Assembly: GCA_910586295.1 (NCBI GenBank)
Contig: CAJUGE010000094.1
Span: forward strand, 1-12,993
DNA length: 12,993 nt
Reading direction: 5' to 3'
Source: an uncultured Bacilli bacterium
Lineage (GTDB): Bacteria > Bacillota_I > Bacilli_A > RF39 > UBA660
Below the pieces are notes generated by a model. It ran no database searches. It saw only the letters and a list, made by a program, of their open reading frames with translations, and was not told the origin of the DNA. Of the stretch, positions 8,901 to 12,993 are shown one piece after another. Position numbers and translations under genes: made by a program. Each line of letters begins with the position of its first letter. Position 1 is the stretch's first letter.

Positions 8901-9576
8901 TTTCTATAGTATTAACTATATATTCATCTTCACCAAATACTTGTATTATTGATTCATCACTAGAAAGTCCTAATGCTCTTAAAAATGTAGTAATAGGCAC
9001 TTTTCTTGTTCTATCTATTCTTACATAGAAAATACCTCTTGCATCTAGTTCATATTCTAGCCAAGTTCCTTTACTAGGGATTACTTCACTTGTAATTATA
9101 TTACGTCCATTTTTATCAATTTCACGTTTAAAGTATATACTAGGTGAACGTACAAGTTGACAGTTGATTACCCTTTCTACTCCATTAACTATGAACGAAG
9201 CATTTTCTGTCATTAGAGGAATATCCCCTAAGAAAACATCTTGTTCCTTTACTTCACCAGTTTCGTTAATAAACAATCTTGCTTTAACTTTTAATGGTGC
9301 AGCATATGTCACACGTCTTTCTCTAGCTTCAGTTACTGTGTACCTTGGTGTTTCAAGTACATATTCGCCAAACTCTATTGACATACTTCCACTAAAACTG
9401 TCTACTGGTGAAATATCATCAAATACTTCTCTTATTCCAATATCCAAAAATTCTTGAAACGAATCTTTTTGCACTTCAAGTAAGTTCGATAACTCGAACT
9501 TGTTCTTTAATTTTGAGAAATCTCTTCTTTCTCTATGGTCTCCAAATTTTTCTACTTTGTAAGCCAAATTAGTCAC
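5935..9576 (-). CDS. rpoB: DNA-directed RNA polymerase subunit beta
   Basis: 1213 residues (about 1,190 in Bacillus), intact. Landmarks are the rifamycin-binding cluster (residues 460-486), the KMSGRHGNKG segment at 910-919 near the active site, and the C-terminal FGEMEVW at 1061-1067 that joins beta to beta'. In the rifamycin cluster the residues equivalent to E. coli Gln513, His526 and Arg529 are Lys466, Asp479 and Lys482; known resistance changes fall at these sites (see findings). Residues 1145-1213 form a strongly acidic, low-complexity tail. Acidic tails also occur on RpoB in other Bacilli, but this one is very dense. The start is GTG at 9576, with an AAGGG-type site six bases upstream, weaker than in neighbouring genes. 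The N-terminus fits the family, and no nearer Met is suitable. The last codons (GAG GAG GAG GAC) also act as the ribosome binding site for rpoC. Confidence 0.99.
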   Translation of the reverse strand: MTNLAYKVEKFGDHRERRDFSKLKNKFELSNLLEVQKDSFQEFLDIGIREVFDDISPVDSFSGSMSIEFGEYVLETPRYTVTEARERRVTYAAPLKVKARLFINETGEVKEQDVFLGDIPLMTENASFIVNGVERVINCQLVRSPSIYFKREIDKNGRNIITSEVIPSKGTWLEYELDARGIFYVRIDRTRKVPITTFLRALGLSSDESIIQVFGEDEYIVNTIEKDSTNNTDQALIEIYEKLRPGEPATLDSSKNQLITRFFDKFRYDLAKVGRYKFNKKLNVLDRLLNNRLGEDIKVDGEVKFAKGTLVTKEILEELKPIFESGYGVHEVKINEELDTYNKVQEVLVYANDGSDKLIKVIGNDQSIDIKRLTISDIYASVSYYINLHYGVGNYDEIDHLANRRVRQGGELIQNQFRVGVARMERVIRERMTTQDIDTVTPKSLINIRPVTAALKEFFGSSQLSKFMDQINPLAELYDKRKLSALGPGGLSRDRAGMEVRDVNSSHYGRICPVETPEGQNIGLITSLAGFAKLNEYGFIMTPYRKVVDGKLTDEIVYMTADEEENYYICPATIDVTENNEIADEEVPVRFNRDNLMVSKLKVNYSDVSPSQIVSITTSMIPFLEHDDANRALMGANMQRQAVPLLKTEAPIVGTGVEYFAALDSGAVVKAKEDGVVDYVDSKRIVITNSKGKQEYELISYQRSNAETCYTQRPIVKQGDTVKAGTIIADGPSTNGGEIALGKNLTVAFMTYNGYNYEDAVVLNERLVRDDVLTSVHIEMLEVEARDTKLGPEEFTRDIPNVSEDARKNLNEEGIIRIGTEVKENDILVGKITPKGVQELSSEEKLLHAIFGEKTREVRDTSLRVPHGSSGIVHDIQVFTKENSDELSAGVIKIIRIYLVKKRKMQVGDKMSGRHGNKGVVSIVLPEEDMPYLPDGRTVDICLNPLGVPSRMNLGQILEVHLGMAAKTLGVHIATPVFDSATEEDIEEMTKEAGLSPDYKTWLYNGRTGERFDKRVNVGVMYMIKLNHMVDDKMHARSTGPYSLVTQQPLGGKAQFGGQRFGEMEVWALYAYGAAHVLQEVLTIKSDDVLGRVKVYEQLVKGKPVDQAGVPESFRVLIKEFQALGLDISIMTKDGIKELKELEKEEDEEDVPVTIEEVDINKENNDITDTSLEAEESDEEYFDDESDEEDSYDSLEDLEYDEDEIFESEEEDE

Positions 9577-9628
9577 CCCAATCCCTTAGATTTATCAATC
9601 ACATCAACAGTAAAAATTACATGTATGC

Positions 9629-9657
9629 AGTATATAATGTTAGCAAAGATTTTTAAA
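9629..9657 (-). promoter_or_regulatory. Possible internal promoter of rpoB-rpoC
   Basis: The 85-base gap between the methyltransferase gene and rpoB holds TTTAAA, a 17-base spacer and TATACT on the minus strand (four and five of six consensus bases). Transcription would begin about 45 bases before the rpoB GTG. A second reading, TTGCTA with TGTAAT, has a poor 19-base spacer. An AT-rich gap can yield such matches by chance. Confidence 0.33.
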
Positions 9658-9661
9658 TAAG

Positions 9662-10252
9662 TCAATTAGTTTTAGCTCTAAAAATATAAAAACCTTTACT
9701 TTTATTTAAAATTTCAATATTGTAGTATTTTATTAACTCCTTAGCAATACTTTTAGCACCTTGGTCCTTTCTAATTACAAACCATAGTTCACCGTTTTCT
9801 TTTAAACGTTCCTTTGCACCTATTAGAATTTCTAATACTTTAGCTTTACCAGCTCTTATAGGCGGATTTGTCATTATAACATCATAGATATCTTTAACGT
9901 TTTCATAAGCATCACTTAGTAGTGCATTTGCATTCACTTTGTTATGTTCTATATTTCTTTTTGCCAGATGTACTGCACGTTTATTTACGTCTACCATAGT
10001 TACTTCACTATTTGTAATTTTTGATACAACTACTCCTAGATAACCATAGCCACATCCTACATCTAATACTTTAATTTCTTGTTTTGCATATTTTAAGTAT
10101 TCTTTAATTAGTTCCTGTGAACCAAAATCAATTTTGTTTTTTGAAAATACTCCTAAGTCAGAATAAAAAATAAAGGAAGTATCAAAAATAGAATATTCAA
10201 TCTTTCTTATTTCACTTTTAAGAGTATCATTATTAGTAAAATAGTGTTCCAT
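9662..10252 (-). CDS. ybxB: Class I SAM-dependent methyltransferase, YbxB/RsmC-like (putative 16S rRNA guanine N2-methyltransferase)
   Basis: 196 residues. Motif I, VLDVGCGYG at 62-70, binds S-adenosylmethionine. Asp88 in VDVN, at the end of strand 2, should hold the ribose. NPPI at 129-132 is the motif IV of enzymes that methylate exocyclic amines of bases, followed by the typical IRAGK. The N-terminus has the family's SDLGVFSK and DFGS segments. The E. coli relative RsmC makes m2G1207 in 16S rRNA, but this protein is the short single-domain form and its exact target is inferred. Its place between rplL and rpoB matches B. subtilis ybxB. The ATG at 10252 has a GGAAGTGA site a few bases upstream. 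It stands after the rplL hairpin, so its level is probably that of the rpoB transcript. It ends in TGA, whereas most genes here end in TAA. Confidence 0.93.
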   Translation of the reverse strand: MEHYFTNNDTLKSEIRKIEYSIFDTSFIFYSDLGVFSKNKIDFGSQELIKEYLKYAKQEIKVLDVGCGYGYLGVVVSKITNSEVTMVDVNKRAVHLAKRNIEHNKVNANALLSDAYENVKDIYDVIMTNPPIRAGKAKVLEILIGAKERLKENGELWFVIRKDQGAKSIAKELIKYYNIEILNKSKGFYIFRAKTN

Positions 10253-10275
10253 TTTCTCACTTCCTTTATATACGC

Positions 10276-10301
10276 GAAAAAGCCTTTTTTATAAAAGGCT
10301 T
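10276..10301 (-). terminator. Terminator/attenuator hairpin between rplL and ybxB
   Basis: AAGCCTTTT and AAAAGGCTT form a perfect nine-pair stem with a four-base loop; on the minus strand the stem ends in a T run (GGCTTTTTCG). It begins eight bases after the rplL stop codon. The T-tract is short, so partial read-through is likely. This fits the known need for far more L7/L12 than RNA polymerase subunits. Confidence 0.75.
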
Positions 10302-10308
10302 ATATCAC

Positions 10309-10680
10309 TTACTTTAATTCAACTGTTGCGCCAGCTTCTTCTAATTTTGCTTTGATTTCATTAGCTTCATCAGCTGAAACATTTTCTTTAACGTTTCCAC
10401 CGTTGTCTGCTAAATCTTTAGCTTCTTTTAGTCCAAGACCTGTAATTTCTCTAACTATTTTAATTACTTGTAGTTTACCAGAACCAGCATCTTTTAAAAC
10501 TACTGTCTTAGTAGAATCTCCTTCATCAGATGCACCTGCCGCTACTGGAGCTGCTGCTACTGCAACTGCACTTGGATCTACTCCAAATTCCTCTTTCATC
10601 ATATCAACTAATTCTTTTACTTCAAGAATAGTTTTTTCTTTAATTGCTTCGATAATATCTTTATTTTCAATTTTTGCCAT
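10309..10680 (-). CDS. rplL: 50S ribosomal protein L7/L12
   Basis: 123 residues. It forms the dimers of the L7/L12 stalk that recruit translation factors (EF-G, EF-Tu, IF2). The N-terminal dimerisation and L10-binding domain is residues 1-35, the Ala/Val-rich hinge about 38-52, and the C-terminal factor-binding domain 56-123 with the signature KIVREITGLGLKEAKDL. Just after it, where most homologues have a Gly-Ala-Pro-Lys-Pro loop, this protein has ADNGGNVKEN, one residue shorter and without proline (see findings). The ATG overlaps the rplJ stop codon as TAATG, and the ribosome binding site (GGGAGGAAA) lies in the last rplJ codons. This indicates coupled translation, and a hairpin follows the gene. 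Confidence 0.98.
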   Translation of the reverse strand: MAKIENKDIIEAIKEKTILEVKELVDMMKEEFGVDPSAVAVAAAPVAAGASDEGDSTKTVVLKDAGSGKLQVIKIVREITGLGLKEAKDLADNGGNVKENVSADEANEIKAKLEEAGATVELK

Positions 10681-11183
10681 TATTCATTTCCTCCCTCTTC
10701 TAATTTTTCGGCATATAAGTTAAGTGCGATACTTACGTTCTTAACGTGTTCGATAAGACCACCTGCAAACATTGTAAGAAGTCCTTCATAACTTGGTATA
10801 CTTGCATATTCGTTAATTGTTTCAGTAGAAGCAAAACTTCCATCAATATACCCAGCTTTAATAGAAAGATTATCATTCTTTTTAGCAACTTCACTTACTA
10901 TTTTTATAGGTTCTATTATATCTTTACTAAATATGTAAGCATTTGGACCAGTCATAAACTCATCAAGTTCTATTCCCTTATTTTTAAGTGCTAACTTAGC
11001 AAGTCTATTCTTATAAACTTTTAAATCACTACCAGATTTTTTCAAATCATGTCTCAAACTTGATAATTCAGAAACGTTCATTCCTCTATATTCAACAAGT
11101 AAAAGAGTTTTAGATTTATCTAGTTTTGATTCTATTTCACTAACTACACTTTTCTTAAGGTTAAGATTTTTTTCACTTGCCAT
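10680..11183 (-). CDS. rplJ: 50S ribosomal protein L10
   Basis: 167 residues, the usual length. L10 sits on 23S rRNA next to L11 and carries L7/L12 dimers on its C-terminal helix, seen here from about residue 135 to the end. The N-terminal RNA-binding domain has the typical LVEYRGMNVSEL...LR and VYKNRLAKLAL segments. The ATG at 11183 follows a strong GGAGG site at seven-base spacing. The gene has its own promoter and a long structured leader. In this family the L10-L7/L12 complex binds the leader and represses its own operon, which the leader sequence here supports. It overlaps rplL by one base. Confidence 0.98.
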   Translation of the reverse strand: MASEKNLNLKKSVVSEIESKLDKSKTLLLVEYRGMNVSELSSLRHDLKKSGSDLKVYKNRLAKLALKNKGIELDEFMTGPNAYIFSKDIIEPIKIVSEVAKKNDNLSIKAGYIDGSFASTETINEYASIPSYEGLLTMFAGGLIEHVKNVSIALNLYAEKLEEGGNE

Positions 11184-11204
11184 TGTTTTCCTCCTTTTTT
11201 AGTT

Positions 11205-11235
11205 AATAAATAAAGTTTTCCGTACAAGGAAAACT
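11205..11235 (-). terminator. Attenuator terminator in the rplJ leader
   Basis: AGTTTTCC and GGAAAACT form an eight-pair stem with a six-base loop, followed on the minus strand by TTATTTATT. The 5' arm can instead pair with an upstream segment, CGAGGAAAA (11246-11254), which would prevent the terminator. The T-tract is broken by A residues, so termination is probably partial. Confidence 0.75.
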
Positions 11236-11294
11236 CAAAAAGAAATTTTCCTCGGTAGGATTTACTAACAACCTACTGTCTACGGCCAACTAAT
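11205..11294 (-). ncRNA. Ribosomal L10 leader (autoregulatory 5' UTR element)
   Basis: The minus-strand leader carries the L10-leader landmarks: GTAGACAG (11276-11283), a GTAGG arm (11272-11276), a short loop, and CCTAC (11255-11259) running into CGAGG. Downstream is a terminator hairpin at 11214-11235. In the known Firmicute mechanism L10 (with L7/L12) stabilises the upstream fold, which frees the terminator to form and lowers rplJ-rplL transcription. The alternative pairing is explicit here: CGAGGAAAA with TTTTCCTTG (11225-11233), nine pairs including one G-U, competes with the terminator stem. Position, motif and mechanism agree. Confidence 0.88.
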
Positions 11295-11300
11295 GAATGT

Positions 11301-11329
11301 ATTTTACTACATTTTGTTTAATTTGTAAA
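11301..11329 (-). promoter_or_regulatory. Promoter of rplJ-rplL
   Basis: TTTACA (five of six consensus bases), an exact 17-base spacer and TAAAAT (five of six) on the minus strand. The -35 box begins five bases after the rplA stop codon. The predicted start near 11294 gives a leader of about 110 bases that includes the whole L10 leader. I see no terminator between rplA and this promoter, so read-through from rplK-rplA probably adds to it. Confidence 0.8.
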
Positions 11330-11333
11330 TAGT

Positions 11334-12026
11334 TTAATTAAATGATGTTAAATCTAATTTAACTCCAGGCCCCATTGTGCTAGAAATTGTAATATTTTTA
11401 ACAAATGTTCCTTTAACACCACTTGGCTTATTCTTAATTACTTCGTTAACGAAAGCAACTAGGTTTTCTTCAAGTTTCTTGTTATCAAATGAAACTTTAC
11501 CAATAATAGCATGAATATTTCCATAACTATCTGTTCTGTACTCTATCATACCTTTTTTGATAGACTCAATAGCAGAAGTCACATTAGTTGTAACTGTTCC
11601 ACTTTTAGGGTTAGGCATAAGACCTTTAGGGCCTAAAACTTTACCTATTTTTCCTAGAGCTACCATCATTTCTGGTGTTGCTACTATAACGTCAAAATCA
11701 AACCAGTTTTCTTTTGTAATCTTTTCAATTATTTCTTCAGCACCAACATAGTCAGCACCAGCCTTTTTAGCTTCTTCAGTCATAGTTTTAGTAACGACTA
11801 ATATTCTTTTAGTTTTACCTGTTCCATGAGGAAGAGTAAAAGAACTCCTTACTTGTTGATCAGATTTAGTGGCATTAACATTTAAGTTAAAAGCTACCTC
11901 CACTGTTTCATCAAATTTTCTTTTTGAAAGAGATTTAACTAGTTCAACCGCTTCAGTTGGTGTATATAATTTATTTTTATCTACACTCTTAGAAGCTTCC
12001 ACATAAGCACGTCCATGACGTTTCAT
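11334..12026 (-). CDS. rplA: 50S ribosomal protein L1
   Basis: 230 residues, full length. L1 forms the mobile L1 stalk on 23S rRNA that helps release deacylated tRNA. The family core is clear: ATPEMM, then GKIGKVLGPKGLMPNPKSGT in the middle domain, and the C-terminal STMGPGVKLD. The first RNA-binding half has FDETVEVAFNLNVN. The ATG at 12026 has a GGAGGG site at good spacing. The gene lies 61 bases after rplK, with no hairpin seen between them, so the two form one transcript. L1 is a known translational repressor of its own operon, and a matching RNA site is found before rplK. Confidence 0.98.
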   Translation of the reverse strand: MKRHGRAYVEASKSVDKNKLYTPTEAVELVKSLSKRKFDETVEVAFNLNVNATKSDQQVRSSFTLPHGTGKTKRILVVTKTMTEEAKKAGADYVGAEEIIEKITKENWFDFDVIVATPEMMVALGKIGKVLGPKGLMPNPKSGTVTTNVTSAIESIKKGMIEYRTDSYGNIHAIIGKVSFDNKKLEENLVAFVNEVIKNKPSGVKGTFVKNITISSTMGPGVKLDLTSFN

Positions 12027-12087
12027 ACTTTATCCCTCCTTTATGTGGTATTTGGATTAATTACTCGCATTTATTTTTTTATTTTAA

Positions 12088-12684
12088 TTATTCTTCTGTT
12101 TCTTTGTTATCTTGTGCAGTTGTTTCTACTTCAGGCATATCAGCATCAGCCATTTCTTTTGCCTCTGCTTCCATTTCATTAAGTTCTGCATCTAATTTTG
12201 CTGCTTCAGCTTCAGCTTCTTTAGCCTCTTCTGCTTGTTCAGCAAGTTCTTGATCATTAAGACCTTTAACAGCAATACCCATGTTTCTAGCAGTACCTGC
12301 TACTTGACGCATAGCAGCTTCTAAATCATCAGTATTTAAGTCTGGTAATTTAGTTTCCGCTATTGATTTTAATTGGTCTTTAGTGATAGTTGCAATTATA
12401 TCATTTGCACCTTTAACACCACCTTTGTTAATTCCAGCAGCTTTAAGTAAAAGTGATGGAGTTGGCGGAGTCTTTAATATAAAATCAAACGTTCTGTCTT
12501 CATATACTGATACTTCACAAGGGATGATATCTCCCATCTTGTCTCTAGTAGCATCATTATATCTTGTACAAAATTCTTGTAAATTGATTCCTAAAGGTCC
12601 AAATATTGTTCCTACTGGTGGAGCTGGTGTTGCTTTTCCTGCAGGAATTTGAATACTTACTATTTTAGTAACTTTCTTTGCCAC
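12088..12684 (-). CDS. rplK: 50S ribosomal protein L11 with an extra acidic C-terminal tail
   Basis: 198 residues; the family normally has about 141. L11 binds the GTPase-associated centre of 23S rRNA beside L10. The core runs to about Gly141, ending in the usual VAGTARNMGI segment. The N-terminal domain has IPAGKATPAPPVG, but then GTIFGPLG in place of the common GPALGQxG, so the conserved Pro26 is Thr. Residues 142-198 are an added Glu/Ala-rich segment with almost no aromatic residues, helical or coiled-coil in look (see findings). The start is GTG at 12684: AGGAGG lies about eight bases upstream, and MAKKV follows as in other L11 proteins. A GTG in the same frame at 12693 lies in the Shine-Dalgarno region itself and is unlikely. 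The gene is first in its operon, after a promoter and an L1-type leader. Confidence 0.97.
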   Translation of the reverse strand: MAKKVTKIVSIQIPAGKATPAPPVGTIFGPLGINLQEFCTRYNDATRDKMGDIIPCEVSVYEDRTFDFILKTPPTPSLLLKAAGINKGGVKGANDIIATITKDQLKSIAETKLPDLNTDDLEAAMRQVAGTARNMGIAVKGLNDQELAEQAEEAKEAEAEAAKLDAELNEMEAEAKEMADADMPEVETTAQDNKETEE

Positions 12685-12719
12685 AAAAAACACCTCCTAT
12701 AAATTTTATTAGTATGTTT

Positions 12720-12762
12720 TTAGCGAGTGGTTATAATGATAATCCAATTTCTCTCCCACTAA
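12720..12762 (-). ncRNA. Probable L1-binding leader element upstream of rplK
   Basis: The minus-strand leader contains AGTGGGAG (12753-12760) and, after a loop, ATAACCAC (12727-12734). AGTGG pairs with CCACT, or TTAG and TGG pair with CTAA and CCA around a bulge. The L1 site in 23S rRNA has the same GUGGGAG ... ACCAC pair, and leaders of rplK-rplA operons copy it so that excess L1 blocks translation. It lies about 36 bases before the rplK GTG. The match to the rRNA is by memory of the conserved motif, not by alignment. Confidence 0.68.
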
Positions 12763-12797
12763 TTTAGTTACATAATAAATATATAACTCTGAAACGT

Positions 12798-12826
12798 ATT
12801 TTAGCACAAAAACTCCTAGTATTCAA
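12798..12826 (-). promoter_or_regulatory. Promoter of rplK-rplA
   Basis: TTGAAT (12821-12826), an exact 17-base spacer and TAAAAT (12798-12803) on the minus strand. TG one base before the -10 box gives an extended -10 (TGCTAAAAT). AT-rich DNA upstream could act as an UP element. Transcription would begin near 12791, giving a leader of roughly 107 bases that includes the L1-type element. The promoter overlaps a hairpin (12809-12834). Confidence 0.75.
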
Positions 12827-12834
12827 GGAGTTTT
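12809..12834 (-). terminator. Hairpin overlapping the rplK promoter, possible bidirectional terminator
   Basis: AAAACTCCT and AGGAGTTTT form a perfect nine-pair stem with an eight-base loop. On the minus strand it is followed by TTTTTG (partly within the stem), on the plus strand by TTTTGTATATTTTG. It would stop minus-strand transcription arriving from the right just before the rplK start site. Alternatively it ends an upstream gene, such as nusG, now outside the window. Tails are weak on both sides. Confidence 0.5.
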
Positions 12835-12857
12835 GTATATTTTGTACAATTTTTGTG

Positions 12858-12973
12858 ACTTGCAAATGAAAATGTCCTAAAAATTTAGTTTGTTTGCAAG
12901 TGAAAATGTCTTAAAGAATTAACAGTTCAGAAACGGACTGTTTTTTTTGATGTTTGCAAGTAAAAATGTCCTA
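12858..12973 (+). repeat. Three copies of a motif of about 20 bases (TTGCAARTGAAAATGTC type)
   Basis: Copies lie at 12858-12879, 12891-12913 and 12951-12973. All share TTGCAA, an A-rich stretch and ATGTC, ending in CCTA or CTTA. Copies 2 and 3 also share TGTTTGCAAGT. Start-to-start spacings are 34 and 60 bases. They are direct repeats in one orientation, as expected for protein-binding sites. The last copy runs into the TATAAT box. Confidence 0.85.
12921..12948 (+). terminator. Strong intrinsic terminator inside the putative mobile-element end
   Basis: AACAGTTC and GGACTGTT form an eight-pair stem (one G-U) with loop AGAAAC, followed directly by a run of T on the plus strand (eight T in all, two of them in the stem). 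It has no T-tract on the minus strand, so it acts only on rightward transcription. It lies between repeat copies 2 and 3, upstream of the rightward promoter. Confidence 0.85.
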
Positions 12974-12977
12974 TAAT
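12972..12977 (+). promoter_or_regulatory. Probable -10 box of a rightward (transposase?) promoter
   Basis: A consensus TATAAT overlaps the end of repeat copy 3. TTGATG, with a long 19-base spacer, is the only -35-like sequence. Overlap with a repeat suggests that the protein binding the repeat could repress this promoter. The gene it serves would start beyond the edge. Confidence 0.45.
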
Positions 12978-12993
12978 TGTCATGTGTGGAAAG

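Larger units (their letters stand above)
12858..12993 (+). mobile_element. Probable insertion-sequence end, continuing beyond the right edge
   Basis: This stretch has three spaced motif copies, a strong terminator and then a -10 box, all pointing rightward, away from the ribosomal operon. Such an order (binding sites, insulating terminator, transposase promoter) is typical of a transposable-element left end. The last bases, GTGTGGAAAG, may begin a ribosome binding site. No transposase is in the window, so the family cannot be assigned, and the exact left boundary is uncertain. Confidence 0.55.

Noticed and set aside
2177..9576. Mycoplasma-type genetic code (TGA as Trp)
   Set aside because: Conserved Trp positions such as RpoC Trp23 and RpoB Trp1067 are TGG, and all genes are full length under the standard code.
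10352..10723. Plus-strand open frame antisense to rplL
   Set aside because: It mirrors the codon pattern of rplL, has no ribosome binding site and resembles no known protein. The same holds for the other plus-strand open frames opposite rpoB, rpoC, rplJ, rplA, rplK and the Fic gene.
12027..12087. Promoter or hairpin between rplK and rplA
   Set aside because: The gap is AT-rich with only the rplA ribosome binding site recognisable; no -35/-10 pair or stem is convincing.
12685..12693. In-frame GTG at 12693 as the rplK start
   Set aside because: It lies in the AGGAGGTG Shine-Dalgarno region itself; the GTG at 12684 has proper spacing and gives the conserved MAKKV start.
12858..12973. CRISPR array
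   Set aside because: There are only three imperfect copies with unequal spacing (34 and 60 bases), and one spacer is a terminator.
12982..12993. Start of a transposase gene at the ATG at 12982
   Set aside because: Only four codons are visible and no ribosome binding site precedes it; GTGGAAAG may itself be the binding site of a start outside the window.

Overview
The window is AT-rich, and nearly all coding capacity lies on the minus strand. It carries the ribosomal protein/RNA polymerase cluster in the order rplK-rplA-rplJ-rplL-ybxB-rpoB-rpoC, read from right to left. The YbxB-type methyltransferase between rplL and rpoB is the arrangement of Bacillus subtilis and its relatives. Together with strong AGGAGG-type Shine-Dalgarno sites, an L10 leader attenuator and an L1-type leader, this suggests a low-GC Firmicute (Bacilli in the broad sense, perhaps an Erysipelotrichia- or Mollicutes-related lineage). 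Trp is encoded by TGG throughout, so the standard code applies. The species cannot be named from this window.

Layout from the right edge. 12858-12993 looks like the end of an insertion sequence: three copies of a motif built around TTGCAA..GAAAATGTC, a strong plus-strand terminator, and a TATAAT box pointing out of the window. 12685-12834 is the rplK control region: a hairpin overlapping a good promoter, then an L1-binding-like leader. rplK and rplA follow. A second strong promoter (11301-11329) and an L10 leader with mutually exclusive hairpins precede rplJ-rplL, whose stop and start codons overlap. A terminator-like hairpin after rplL probably lowers transcription into ybxB, rpoB and rpoC. 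rpoB and rpoC also overlap by one base, and the operon ends at a hairpin touching the rpoC stop codon.

Left of rpoC is an accessory pair, also on the minus strand: an AAA ATPase with a DUF4143-type C-terminal domain, and a Fic-domain protein cut off by the window start. A pair of 24-base direct repeats between rpoC and the ATPase resembles a leftover mobile-element end.

The main genes act together: L11, L1 and L10-L7/L12 build the two mobile stalks of the 50S subunit, L1 and L10 probably repress their own transcripts, and RpoB/RpoC form the catalytic core of RNA polymerase. Unusual points are a rifamycin-site sequence that predicts natural resistance, an L11 with a 57-residue acidic tail and a changed thiopeptide-contact loop, and a rearranged loop in L7/L12. 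I found no clearly new multi-gene system.
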